From Pseudomonas sp. P818 (GTDB taxonomy: Bacteria > Pseudomonadota > Gammaproteobacteria > Pseudomonadales > Pseudomonadaceae), in contig NZ_ATKM01000017.1 in the NCBI RefSeq assembly GCF_000418555.1, positions 124,001-188,000 on the forward strand: 64,000 nt of DNA. Reading direction: 5' to 3'. Shown here in pieces: positions 7,759 to 16,213 of the stretch. Both the position numbers and the translations under genes were made by a program. The stretch's first letter is position 1. The number at the start of each line of letters is the position of its first letter. The notes under the pieces were generated by a model. It searched no databases and was not told where the DNA came from. It saw only the letters and a program-made list of their open reading frames with translations.

Positions 7759-7847
7759 AGCATTCAAGTCATCACGACACTCCCAACCGTTCGCTTCGCT
7801 CACTGGGACGGGCTAAAGCCCGCTCCTTAACCAAACGTTAGGCGCTT

Positions 7848-8213
7848 ATGATCTCAATCCGACAGCACGGTGATAACGAAGAGCTTTTCGATATGGTCAT
7901 ATTTAAAGGCGATATCGATAAATTCTTCGCAATCGAAGAATGGGAAATTCAAATTGATTGGTGCCTTGGGGAGCGAGCCCAAGAAATTGAGCAAATCGCA
8001 GCCGAAACAACTCGCATGAAAAATCTAGAGTTCTGGCAACTTTACGCAGGCATTCATCAAACGGTTGATGGCTGCTTTTCTGGGCTAATCAACGGAGTTG
8101 AGCGTTGCAAGCTGGAAGCCGTAGACTCATCGTTTTGGAATGTTAGCGGGAGTATGGAATTTGAAAAGCACATGGAAGATATGTACGGCCCCTATGTGAA
8201 GCCAAGCGCCTAA
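7848..8213 (+). CDS. Cassette 4: acidic soluble protein of unknown function
   Basis: This 121-residue protein starts at the ATG at 7848, 10 bp after the cassette boundary. It is acidic (DIDKFFAIEEWEIQIDW) with no membrane segment, and three Cys are scattered along it. The stop overlaps the inverse core GCCTAAC at 8208-8214. No family is recognised. Its size and acidic, Trp-rich character are common among cassette proteins, including some immunity-like ones, but nothing supports a specific role. Confidence 0.65.
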   Translation: MISIRQHGDNEELFDMVIFKGDIDKFFAIEEWEIQIDWCLGERAQEIEQIAAETTRMKNLEFWQLYAGIHQTVDGCFSGLINGVERCKLEAVDSSFWNVSGSMEFEKHMEDMYGPYVKPSA

Positions 8214-8287
8214 CAATTCTATATGGACTCTCCCCACAAGTAGTGAACAAAGCCTTGCTTTTGCACCTGTAGTCAGCGCGGTTGCAT
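8208..8287. mobile_element. Second IS1111-attC remnant in the broken attC of cassette 4
   Basis: The inverse core GCCTAAC (8208-8214) starts attC4, but the site never resumes. From 8220 to 8285 the sequence matches 7444-7509 at 61 of 66 positions, including the end repeat ATGGACTCTCC (8223-8233). No matching right end or attC right arm is found downstream, so the array ends in a truncated IS copy. Where the IS sequence stops after 8285 cannot be told without an intact relative. Confidence 0.75.
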
Positions 8288-8642
8288 TCGTATATCCGGC
8301 CTGTTGTGGGCTCTTGCGCCCTGGCCATTCTGTAGTTCGCACAGCGGAGCCAAGCGTTCAATCGATCACAGGGGTCATCATTGTTATCGGCCTTGTTCCG
8401 CTGCAGGACTCGCCTGTTCCGAGCGCTTCGCGATTCACCACAGCCGAGAACTGCGACGATTCAGAAACACTTGAGTGCCGAGCCTCGAACTTCGCAGGCA
8501 ACCCGGGCGACAGCGGGGTCTGAAACGCAGCGGCGTCGGCGTGGACATAACCCTTGGAAATGGAATAGCTTCCTACCCATACCGCCTGGCAACCGCACCG
8601 TCTGTTGCGGCTTGGTCGTTTGGTTATGCAAAAGGATGATGC
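8288..8642. other. Gene-free boundary between cassette array and chromosome
   Basis: The stretch follows the truncated IS end and precedes the TPR-like gene. The frames crossing it show no recognisable protein or ribosome site. The first 55 bp may still be IS sequence. The last part should hold the promoter of the gene at 8643. No second copy of the IS end repeat was found. Confidence 0.5.
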
Positions 8643-9191
8643 ATGCGCGTAGTGATACTTTTCCTGATCTGCCTGCTGCCCCATTGGGCTTCGGCCGACG
8701 AAGCGCTGGAGCGGATGATCGAGCGCTACCACCAGGAGAAAACCAACGATTACCTGCACAAGCAATCGCTCGCCTTTCTGAGCCACGAGATCGGGGTACG
8801 CCTGCTGGAAGGCCAGGATTACAAGGCGGCGATTCCCTATTTCCGGACCGCGCTGGATATCGACCGGAACCTCGATCCCGATGATCCCTACCTCGGTGGC
8901 CGCTGGACGTACCTCGGCCAGGCCTACGTCTTCGATGGTCAATTTCAGAAAGGTCTGGAATCACTTCGCAAAGCGCTGCAAGTAGACGAGCGGCACTACC
9001 CGGCCGAACATCTGAATATCGGCATCGCCAATGGCAACCTGGGGTGGGCGATGATCCGGTCCAGACAGTACCGGCAGGCCAACGAGCATCTGCAGATCGC
9101 CTGTGGCATCTTCACCAAACAGCTGGGTGAGCAGGATCCGCAAACGCTGGATTGCCACAAGAAGCTGAATGTCACGCTCAAATATCCATAG
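8643..9191 (+). CDS. Secreted TPR-like repeat protein
   Basis: This 182-residue protein has a signal peptide (hydrophobic residues 3-13, cleavage likely after WASA at about residue 18). Helical repeats follow that look like tetratricopeptide repeats: YKAAIPYFRTALDIDRN, FQKGLESLRKALQVDE and YRQANEHLQIACGIFTK. They sit about 40 residues apart, with the usual Gly/Ala/Tyr spacing. It is probably a periplasmic protein-interaction module, and no enzyme domain is seen. It opens a short plus-strand group of accessory genes after the cassette array. The function is unknown. Confidence 0.72.
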   Translation: MRVVILFLICLLPHWASADEALERMIERYHQEKTNDYLHKQSLAFLSHEIGVRLLEGQDYKAAIPYFRTALDIDRNLDPDDPYLGGRWTYLGQAYVFDGQFQKGLESLRKALQVDERHYPAEHLNIGIANGNLGWAMIRSRQYRQANEHLQIACGIFTKQLGEQDPQTLDCHKKLNVTLKYP

Positions 9192-9246
9192 CCAATGAGT
9201 TCAGGAGGTTGTCCACCGCTTCACTTCAATGGCATGACCGAACATC

Positions 9247-9735
9247 ATGAGAATCGCCCTCTTTCTGTTGTGTTTCTTTTTAGCGGGAGCATTTTCCATG
9301 GCATCCACAGAACGCATCTGGTCAGTCGCCAAGGCAACGGTCGAAGGCAAACCGATCATCTATAAATTCATCGCCGACGCTCCGCCCCTGAACATCCAGC
9401 AGAAAATGCCCTGGCTTACGGTCATTTCCTGGAAGTACGAGGCGTCGGGAAACAACGGTTTGCCGCCAGCGCAGATCAACAAGGAAATGATCAGGCTTGA
9501 GGATGGACTGGAGACGATAGGCGGCAACGGCACGCTCTATCTGGATGCCTACACGGCAACCGGCAACGGTCTGAAGGAGTTCGTCTATTACATCGCGGAC
9601 CGCGAAGCGTTCATGGCCAACGTGAACGAGGCGCTGAGCGATCATCCGGTCTATCCCATCGAGATCAACTTCTACGAGGACCGCGACTGGAGCGATCTGG
9701 CCAAGCTGCACCAAAGCATGAGCACCGTGCACTGA
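9247..9735 (+). CDS. DUF695 domain protein with signal peptide
   Basis: This 162-residue protein has a short N-terminal hydrophobic segment (about 3-18) that looks like a signal peptide, followed by a DUF695-like domain. The supporting motifs are the WKYEASGNNGLP stretch, the acidic LEDGLE segment, and the late NFYEDRDWSD. DUF695 proteins are small and uncharacterised, and some versions are linked to polymorphic toxin immunity. The secreted form is less common. The gene follows the TPR-like gene by 55 bp and may be cotranscribed. Confidence 0.7.
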   Translation: MRIALFLLCFFLAGAFSMASTERIWSVAKATVEGKPIIYKFIADAPPLNIQQKMPWLTVISWKYEASGNNGLPPAQINKEMIRLEDGLETIGGNGTLYLDAYTATGNGLKEFVYYIADREAFMANVNEALSDHPVYPIEINFYEDRDWSDLAKLHQSMSTVH

Positions 9736-9842
9736 GCCGGCCCGCGCACGCCCCGGAGCCGGTTGCATGACGAAGGGCAACCGGCTCGCCACTTTTGCTG
9801 GCGCGACCTTGACCCCACTTCACAAGCATCGGAACGAGCACC

Positions 9843-10448
9843 TTGGCCAACCGCAGCTATCTCTACTCCACCAATGTCATTCCCGGGCCGAGCGCCAAGG
9901 CCAGTGGCCGCAAGCTCATTGGCATCTCGGAGTGGAACTATGACATACCCATCGTTTTCAAGATTCTTCTCTCGGGCGCTCCGAGAACCTGCCCCTCCTC
10001 GATTTGGGACAATTCAGAGGAAATCGCCCTGATAGGTGATTACGCCAGTGGCGTGAAGAACCTTGAAGGCTTCCTCTCGCAAATACACCTGCCTGAAGCT
10101 CAGCCGCTGATTGCCGAAGCCCTCGAGTTCCTGCATAAGCCAGAGAACCAGAATCAGTACCTGGTGCTGGAGTGCGGTGAAATTTTCGACATGGGTGATG
10201 CGCCCCTCCTTGAGCAGAATCTGGCGCTGCTGAGGGAATTGAATGATCTGGGGCCTGAAATGGACCAGGCGTTGCAATCCCTGCTGCCACCTCCTGTGGC
10301 GCCACCCAAACCCGTTGGTTTCCTGTCCAGGCTGCTCGGCCGCACGCCCGAGCCAGCGCCCCCTGCGCATGATGTGATGCCCAGCCTCTACGGCCTCGGG
10401 CTTGGAAACTGGTCGAACATCCTGTACTTCGATTTCAGCGATGCATGA
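9843..10448 (+). CDS. Uncharacterised MANRSYLYS-type protein
   Basis: This protein has 201 residues from a TTG at 9843. The start was chosen because the opening MANRSYLYS is a recurrent N-terminus of an uncharacterised family (DUF7822-like in my recollection). The protein is soluble and acidic, with a Pro-rich linker near residues 148-178 (LLPPPVAPPKP ... PEPAPPAH). No catalytic motif is visible. Relatives are often found near other small accessory genes, as here after a DUF695 gene. Confidence 0.62.
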   Translation: MANRSYLYSTNVIPGPSAKASGRKLIGISEWNYDIPIVFKILLSGAPRTCPSSIWDNSEEIALIGDYASGVKNLEGFLSQIHLPEAQPLIAEALEFLHKPENQNQYLVLECGEIFDMGDAPLLEQNLALLRELNDLGPEMDQALQSLLPPPVAPPKPVGFLSRLLGRTPEPAPPAHDVMPSLYGLGLGNWSNILYFDFSDA

Positions 10449-10617
10449 ACACCTGTGCCGGGATGCCGCCACGGCGCGCTGACGAGCCTTGCAAGGATAT
10501 AGAGAACCTGCGTGCAGGCGCCTGAAGCGCGATGAACCGACCGCTGCTTCATCTCAGGTGATGTACTCGCTTCAAGGCTAAGCTGCATGCCGCCACACCG
10601 CAAAGGAAGGAACCGCC

Positions 10618-11010
10618 ATGGGTCTTATCGCACGTCATTTCAAATGGTTGATGATGGTGTCCGGCGTGCTTACCGCCACCATGTTCTACGGCCTGTTCGC
10701 GCCGCAGGAGGCGCTGCAGTCGATGTTCGGCGCGTCCTTCGACGGGCAGTTGCAATCTCTGGTCATTCGCAGCTGGTCGGCACTGGTCGGGCTGATGGGC
10801 GTACTGCTGATCTACGGCGCGCTGAACGCACGACACCGGACGCTCTGCGCCGTGATTGCAGCGCTGAGCAAGGCCGTCTTCGTGTCGCTGCTGATCGTTC
10901 ACGGCCAGGCGTATCTGGCCAAGGCGGCTGCAGCGGTGGTTCTGGACGTGCTGGTTATCGCGTTCACCCTGCTCTATCTTCTGAGTGCGCGGCGACAGGC
11001 CGTGGCCTGA
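10618..11010 (+). CDS. Small membrane protein of unknown function
   Basis: This 130-residue protein has four predicted membrane helices (about 8-26, 46-66, 77-95, 102-123) and short loops. The ATG at 10618 is preceded by AAGGAAGG, a good ribosome site with 8-nt spacing. The pattern resembles small DoxX- or DUF4345-like four-helix proteins, but no diagnostic motif is seen. It is monocistronic, between the accessory group and an exporter gene. Confidence 0.7.
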   Translation: MGLIARHFKWLMMVSGVLTATMFYGLFAPQEALQSMFGASFDGQLQSLVIRSWSALVGLMGVLLIYGALNARHRTLCAVIAALSKAVFVSLLIVHGQAYLAKAAAAVVLDVLVIAFTLLYLLSARRQAVA

Positions 11011-11151
11011 TACGCGCTAGCTCGCGGCACTGTACGTTCGCTTGTATTGACGCTGCCCATGACTAGCCGGTAGTCTTCTTTTTGTCACGGGCCTCAGCGA
11101 TGCTGCTGCGTTTCGCCCAGCACCACCTGATTCCTAAGCCAGAGGCCCTTC

Positions 11152-11994
11152 TTGGAAACCACGGTCTTTCTCGCCGTCATCGCCGCCGCCGCCCTGCATG
11201 CCGGCTGGAACGCCCTGCTCAAGATCGGTCTCGACCGTTTCCTCACCGCCACGCTGATCCAGATCGGTGCAGGGCTGGTGGCGCTTTGCGCCTTGCCATT
11301 TGTGGCCCTGCCGCAGGCCTCGGCCTGGCCATGGATCGCGCTCTCGGCGCTGCTGCACATCGGCTACAACTTCTTTCTTGCCCGCGCTTACCAGTACGGC
11401 GACCTCGGCCAGGTCTACCCGATTGCGCGAGGCAGCTCGCCACTGATGGTGGCCCTGCTTTCTCTGCTGTTCCTGCATGACGGGCTCGGTGCCCTGCAGC
11501 TGCTGGGGCTGCTGGTACTGGTGCTGGGCATCTGGCTGATGGCCCTGCGCGGTGGCCAGCACAAGGCACCACAAGGGGCGATGCTGGCCTGTGCATTGAT
11601 GACGGCACTGTTCATTGCCGGCTATACCTTGAGCGACACCATGGGCGCCCGCGCCAATGGCGATGCGCTGAGCTATTCGCTGTGGCTGTTCACCGTCAAC
11701 GGCGGGGTGATGGCGGCTGTATTGGCCATCAGCCGTGGGCCACGCGCCTTTCTGCAGCTGGGCCCGCACTGGCGTGGAGGGCTGGCCGGAGGGGCGATGT
11801 CCATGGCCGCCTACACCATCGTGATCTGGGCCATGACCCAGGCGCCGGTGGCGCTGGTCTCTGCCTTGCGTGAGACCAGCGTGGTGTTCGCCGTGCTGCT
11901 GGGAACGGTTTTGCTCAAGGAAAGGTTGCGGCCGATTCGTCTGTTGGCCTGCGTGGTGATCGCGGCTGGCGTGGTGGTGATGAAGTTGGCGTGA
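11152..11994 (+). CDS. EamA family transporter (DMT superfamily)
   Basis: This 280-residue protein has ten hydrophobic segments in two five-helix repeats, the standard architecture of drug/metabolite exporters. It starts at a TTG (11152) after AGAGG, opening METTVFLAVIAAAALHAGWNALLK, and the HAGWN motif early in helix 1 is typical of this subgroup. It should sit in the inner membrane and export a small metabolite or amino acid. The substrate is unknown. The last helix is followed directly by the stop. Confidence 0.85.
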   Translation: METTVFLAVIAAAALHAGWNALLKIGLDRFLTATLIQIGAGLVALCALPFVALPQASAWPWIALSALLHIGYNFFLARAYQYGDLGQVYPIARGSSPLMVALLSLLFLHDGLGALQLLGLLVLVLGIWLMALRGGQHKAPQGAMLACALMTALFIAGYTLSDTMGARANGDALSYSLWLFTVNGGVMAAVLAISRGPRAFLQLGPHWRGGLAGGAMSMAAYTIVIWAMTQAPVALVSALRETSVVFAVLLGTVLLKERLRPIRLLACVVIAAGVVVMKLA

Positions 11995-12452
11995 GGGGAG
12001 CGTGTTGAAGCAGCTGGATTGCGACATTACAACTTGGTGGGCTGAAGCCCACCCTACGGCCCTGAAGCACACCCTACAACGCTGAAGCGGATCGCTGCCC
12101 GGCCCTGGCTGCAAGGACACCTTTAGGAGCGAGCTCTGCTCGCGAACCTCAAGCGCAAAAGCTTCGCGAGCAGAGCTCGCTCCTACCTGTTACTGACGTA
12201 ACCAGCAGGTCATGAGGCGAAACGCGCGATGACAACGGTCTGACTTGGTATTCCATTCGGGAACCCGAAGCCCGGTTTGCGGTTCTGTTGCTCAACGAGT
12301 GCTGAGCCGTCGACCGTTTTTTCGTCATACACCGCCTGCATGCTGGCCGGGCTGACCGCCTGGACACACGAGTTTTTTGCCCGCCAGAGGCGGCTTGCGG
12401 CACACTAGCGCCCTTCCCGAGCATCCGCTCGTTTAACTGCTCAAGAGTCCGT
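11995..12452. repeat. Gene-free stretch with repeats before plsB
   Basis: The left half holds repeat units of the GTGGGCTGAAGCCCACCCTAC type (about 12037-12058). It also holds a perfect 22-bp dyad at 12125-12146 and 12163-12184, whose arms contain GAGCTCTGCTCGCG. That dyad may act as a transcription stop for the exporter gene. The right half (12200-12452) should carry the plsB promoter. No gene is seen. Confidence 0.6.
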
Positions 12453-14936
12453 ATGACCCGCTCCCCTTTCCGCCGCATGGCCTTCAGCGCGCTGCGCCGC
12501 CTGCTGTACCTCTGGGTACGCTCGGAAACCATCAACCAGTCTGCCTTCACCCTCAAGCTCGACCGCAGCAAGCCGGTGTTCTACGTGCTGCAGCAGCCTT
12601 CGATGAGCGACCTGGCGGTGGTCGACCGCGAGTGCACCAAGGCCGGCCTGCCGCGCCCGGTGTTGCCGGTAGCGGTCGGGGAACACATCGAGCCCGCCGC
12701 CTTCTTCTACCTGACGCCGGAGCCGGACTGGTTCGGCCGCCAGGACAAACGCGGCATCTCGCCGACCCTCGATCGGGTGGTCACCGCCCTTGGCCAGCAT
12801 GCCGTGGACGACGCGCAGATCGTGCCGGTGAGCGTGTTCTGGGGGCAGTCGCCGGACCGCGAAACCAGCCCATGGAAACTGCTGTTCGCCGATAGCTGGG
12901 CCGTGACCGGGCGCCTGCGCCGGCTGGTCAGCATCCTGATTCTCGGGCGCAAGACCCGCGTACAGTTCTCCACGCCGATTCACCTGCGCGAGCTGGTCGA
13001 GCAGGACAAGGGCCAGGAACGCACCCTGCGCATGGTGCACCGCATCCTGCGTGTGCACTTCCGCAACCAGAAGGCCGCGGTGATCGGACCGGACGTGTCG
13101 CACCGGCGCAACCTGGTCAAGGGCCTGGTGCACGACCCGATGGTGCGCCAGGCGATTGCCGAGGAAGCCGAGCGCGAGAAGATCAGCCTGGAGAAGGCCG
13201 AAGCCCAGGCGCTGCGCTACGGCAACGAGATCGCCTCGGACTACACCTACACGGTGATCCGCTTCCTCGAGCTGGTGCTTTCCTGGTTCTGGAACAAGAT
13301 CTACGACGGTATCAAGGTGCACAACGTCGAAGGCGTGCGCGACATCGCCCAGGGCCACGAGGTGATCTACGTGCCCTGCCACCGCAGCCACATCGACTAC
13401 CTGCTGCTGTCCTACCTGCTGTTCCGCAACGGCCTGACGCCGCCGCACATCGCCGCCGGCATCAACCTCAACATGCCGGTGATCGGCGGCCTGCTGCGCC
13501 GTGGCGGCGCCTTCTTCATGCGCCGCACCTTCAAGGGCAACCCGCTGTACACCGCGGTGTTCAACGAATACCTGCACACCCTGTTCAGCAAGGGCTTCCC
13601 GGTGGAGTACTTCGTCGAGGGCGGGCGCTCGCGCACCGGGCGCATGCTGCAGCCGAAGACCGGCATGCTGGCCATCACCCTGCGCAGCTTCCTGCGCTCG
13701 CATCGCCTGCCCATCGTCTTCGTGCCGGTATACATCGGTTACGAGCGCGTGCTGGAAGGCCGCACCTACCTGGGCGAACTGCGCGGCGCGAGCAAGAAGA
13801 AGGAGTCGATCTTCGACCTGTTCAAGGTGCTCGGCGCGCTCAAACAGCGCTTCGGCCAGGTCTCGGTGAACTTCGGCGAGCCGATCAAGCTGGCCGAGTT
13901 CCTCGATCAGCAGCAACCCGGCTGGCGCCAGCAGGAGCTGGGCCCGCAATACCGCCCGGCCTGGCTCAATGAAACCACCAACCGCCTGGGCGAGCGCGTG
14001 GCGCGTCACCTCAACGAGGCGGCCTCGATCAACCCGGTCAACCTGGTGGCCCTGGCGCTGCTGTCCACCAGCAAGCTGGCCCTGGACGACCGCGCCCTGG
14101 CGCGCGTGCTCGACCTGTATCTGGCGCTGCTGCGCGCGGTGCCCTACTCGCCGCACACCACCCTGCCGGACGGTGACGGCGCGGCGCTGATCGAGCACGT
14201 CAAGGGCATGGATCTGCTGGCCGAGCAGAAGGACGCCCTCGGCAAGATTCTCTACCTGGACGAGCAGAACGCCGTCCTGATGACCTACTACCGCAACAAC
14301 GTGCTGCACATCTTCGCCCTGCCGGCGCTGCTGGCGAGCTTCTTCCAGAGCAGTGCGCGGATCAGCCGCGAGCAGATCCTGCGCTACGCCGGCGCGCTGT
14401 ATCCCTATCTGCAATCGGAGCTGTTCATCCGCTGGGAACAAAGCGAGCTGGAAGGCGTGATCGACCAGTGGCTGGCGGCCTTCGTCGAACAGGGCCTGCT
14501 CAAGGTCGAGGGCGACGTGTACGTGCGCCCGGCGCCGAGCTCGCGCCAGTTCGTGCTGCTGACGCTGCTGTCGCGTTCTGTGGCGCAGACCCTGCAGCGC
14601 TTCTACATGGCCATCGCCCTGCTGCTCAACGCCGGGCAGAACGCGATCAGCGCCGAGGAGCTGGAGGACCTGTGCACGGTCATGGCCCAGCGCCTGTCGA
14701 TCCTGCATGGCCTGAACGCGCCGGAGTTCTTCGACAAGAGCCTGTTCCGTCACTTCATCCAGAGCCTGCTGGATCAGGGCGTGCTGCGCCAGGACGAAGC
14801 CGGCAAGCTCAGCCATCATCCGCTGCTCAGCGAACTGGCCGAAGGCGCCGCCAAGCGCGTGCTGCCGGCGGAGATTCGCCTGTCGATCCGCCAGGTGGCG
14901 CTGGATCGCAATGAGGACGAGCCGGCTATTCCGTGA
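12453..14936 (+). CDS. plsB: Glycerol-3-phosphate 1-O-acyltransferase
   Basis: PlsB transfers an acyl chain to sn-glycerol-3-phosphate, the first step of phospholipid synthesis, at the inner membrane. This protein has 827 residues, the usual size. The acyltransferase motifs are in order: HRSHID (block I, near residue 310, holding the catalytic His and Asp), GGAFFMRRTF (block II), VEGGRSRTG (block III), and VPVYIGYER (block IV). The N-terminal half before the motifs and the long C-terminal helical region match the family. It is monocistronic, flanked by repeats on both sides. Confidence 0.97.
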   Translation: MTRSPFRRMAFSALRRLLYLWVRSETINQSAFTLKLDRSKPVFYVLQQPSMSDLAVVDRECTKAGLPRPVLPVAVGEHIEPAAFFYLTPEPDWFGRQDKRGISPTLDRVVTALGQHAVDDAQIVPVSVFWGQSPDRETSPWKLLFADSWAVTGRLRRLVSILILGRKTRVQFSTPIHLRELVEQDKGQERTLRMVHRILRVHFRNQKAAVIGPDVSHRRNLVKGLVHDPMVRQAIAEEAEREKISLEKAEAQALRYGNEIASDYTYTVIRFLELVLSWFWNKIYDGIKVHNVEGVRDIAQGHEVIYVPCHRSHIDYLLLSYLLFRNGLTPPHIAAGINLNMPVIGGLLRRGGAFFMRRTFKGNPLYTAVFNEYLHTLFSKGFPVEYFVEGGRSRTGRMLQPKTGMLAITLRSFLRSHRLPIVFVPVYIGYERVLEGRTYLGELRGASKKKESIFDLFKVLGALKQRFGQVSVNFGEPIKLAEFLDQQQPGWRQQELGPQYRPAWLNETTNRLGERVARHLNEAASINPVNLVALALLSTSKLALDDRALARVLDLYLALLRAVPYSPHTTLPDGDGAALIEHVKGMDLLAEQKDALGKILYLDEQNAVLMTYYRNNVLHIFALPALLASFFQSSARISREQILRYAGALYPYLQSELFIRWEQSELEGVIDQWLAAFVEQGLLKVEGDVYVRPAPSSRQFVLLTLLSRSVAQTLQRFYMAIALLLNAGQNAISAEELEDLCTVMAQRLSILHGLNAPEFFDKSLFRHFIQSLLDQGVLRQDEAGKLSHHPLLSELAEGAAKRVLPAEIRLSIRQVALDRNEDEPAIP

Positions 14937-15004
14937 CGCGGGTGGGCTTTAGCCCACCAAATAAAGGCTGAGCTCTGTTTCGGTGGGCTGAAGCCCACCC
15001 TACG
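14937..15004. repeat. Pair of GGGCT-AAGCCC repeats after plsB
   Basis: Two dyads of the GTGGGCTTTAGCCCACC / GGTGGGCTGAAGCCCACC kind lie just after the plsB stop (about 14941-14958 and 14982-15000). They could work as a terminator or as an mRNA 3' end protection element. Confidence 0.55.
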
Positions 15005-15197
15005 CCCACCCGAGGCTCACAAAAACGGGCGTCGGGAGCATACGCGGGAGCCGGCCAAAGCAAGCCGCTCGTAACCGCTCACCCCGGTGGATGTCGCTTT
15101 TTGCATCCTCCCCGGCGAAGGCTCGATACCAGCAGACGAACCTGTCACGGTTTTGGCAGTCAGTCGGTAAGCCACACACAGGCAGGAGGCCCTGGCT

Positions 15198-15911
15198 ATG
15201 ATCGATACCCTGATGTTGAGCGCTGCACGCATCACCACGCTGGCCGCTGGGCAGATACTGACCAACGCCAGTGGTTTCTTCTTCCAGCGCGATGGTCACC
15301 TGTTCCTGGTGACCAGCCGCCACGTGGTACTCGACGAGTCCAGCGGCCATCAGCCCGATAGCCTGCAGATCGAGCTGCACACCGATGCAGACAATCTGGC
15401 CAGCACGGCCGACTTCAACATTCCCCTGTACAACGGCGAGCAGCGCCTGTGGCGCCAGGGCATAGACGGCGCAGGCGAGATCGACGTGGCGGCTATCGAA
15501 CTGCAGCAGGCACAGCTGCCGCCGGGCAGCCTGTACCAGGCCTTCAGCCCGCAACACCTGCTGCAAGCCGATGAGTCCGTGGAAATCGGCTCGACTCTGC
15601 TGGTGGTGGGCTTCCCGCTGGGTTTTCAGGACAACCTGCACCGCATGCCGGTGGCGCGGCATGCCGGGCTGGCGTCGTCGTTCGGCCTGCGTTTTCATGG
15701 CCTGGGCTACTTTCTCACCGACGGCCGCACCCACCGCGGCATCAGCGGCGCGCCAGTGGTCAAGCGCGCCAGCGGCGACGGCGAGCTGCCCTGGCACCTG
15801 CTGGGCATCCACTCCACTCGCCTGCTTGGCGAGCGCGACGAGGAACAGGACGAAGCCCTGGGCCTGAACTGCACCTGGTACGCCGATATTCTGATGACGC
15901 TGACGGAATGA
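15198..15911 (+). CDS. Trypsin-like serine peptidase
   Basis: This 237-residue protein has a readable catalytic triad: His42 (in TSRHVV), Asp96 (in GEIDVAAIE) and Ser183 (in RGISGAPVV, the GxSGxP motif). This is a chymotrypsin-fold peptidase of the DegP/trypsin-like domain class without a PDZ domain. There is no clear signal peptide, so it may be cytoplasmic or exported by an unusual route. The substrate is unknown. RBS-like GGCAGGAGG lies a few bases upstream of the ATG. It stands alone between repeats. Confidence 0.8.
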   Translation: MIDTLMLSAARITTLAAGQILTNASGFFFQRDGHLFLVTSRHVVLDESSGHQPDSLQIELHTDADNLASTADFNIPLYNGEQRLWRQGIDGAGEIDVAAIELQQAQLPPGSLYQAFSPQHLLQADESVEIGSTLLVVGFPLGFQDNLHRMPVARHAGLASSFGLRFHGLGYFLTDGRTHRGISGAPVVKRASGDGELPWHLLGIHSTRLLGERDEEQDEALGLNCTWYADILMTLTE

Positions 15912-16211
15912 CCGTAGCCCGGATGCAATCCGGGGAACCAGGCCATGTCCAGTCGCGGCTAAAGCCCCTCCCACAGGCACGGCGGGATCTGTGGGAGGGG
16001 CTTTAGCCGCGATAGCTTTTTCTGGTGCTAGAACGGCCTCGGACTTCACCCATGCTGCGAAGCATGGATGGATCATCGCGGCTGAAGCCGCTCCTACGGT
16101 ACGGTGAATACCTGTAGGAGCGGCTTCAGCCGCGATCAGTCTGGCCATCGATGCGAACAGCCCCCGGATTTCATCCGAGCTACTCGCCACGAAATACGAA
16201 CGGCCGCCCAA
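15912..16211. repeat. Repeat cluster between the protease gene and mqo
   Basis: It contains a GTAGCCCGGATGCAATCC unit at 15914-15935, and two large dyads built from a ...GCGGCT-AAGCC... unit (15952-16013 and 16074-16136, each with near-perfect arms of about 25 nt). A degenerate reverse GGATTTCATCC unit lies at about 16161-16182. No gene is seen. The dyads could form cruciforms and separate the convergent genes. Confidence 0.65.
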
Positions 16212-16213
16212 GA

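Larger units (their letters stand above)
7432..7843 (+). other. attC site of cassette 3, interrupted by an IS remnant
   Basis: The left end is GCCTAAC (7432-7438) and the right end is GTTAGGC (7837-7843). The right arm (GCTTCGCTCACTGGGACGGG and the following GCTAAAGCCCGCTCCTTAACC) matches attC1 closely. About 315 bp of IS sequence split the site a few bases after the left core. Extra IS-derived bases (7769-7786) remain before the right arm resumes. Confidence 0.82.
6185..8287. mobile_element. Integron gene-cassette array without an integrase (CALIN)
   Basis: Four cassettes can be delimited. Each begins at a GTTRRRY-like core, and the 3' end of the same cassette carries the complementary inverse core. 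The pairs are GTTATGC (6237) with GCATAAC (6625), GTTAGAG (6694) with CTCTAAC (7007), GTTAGGC (7020) with GCCTAAC (7432), and GTTAGGC (7837) with GCCTAAC (8208). This self-complementarity is the hallmark of integron cassettes. Genes are all on the plus strand, mostly short and AT-richer than neighbours. No intI is present in the window, so it is either a cluster of attC sites lacking an integrase or the broken tail of a chromosomal integron. Confidence 0.88.

Noticed and set aside
8358..8942. 194-codon minus-strand frame spanning the gap and the TPR-like gene
   Set aside because: No family resemblance or ribosome site, and it runs opposite a gene with a signal peptide and repeats.
12441..14819. 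Very long open frame on the minus strand opposite plsB
   Set aside because: It is antisense to a well-supported enzyme, is rich in His, Gln and Arg as mirror frames in high-GC DNA are, and matches no family.
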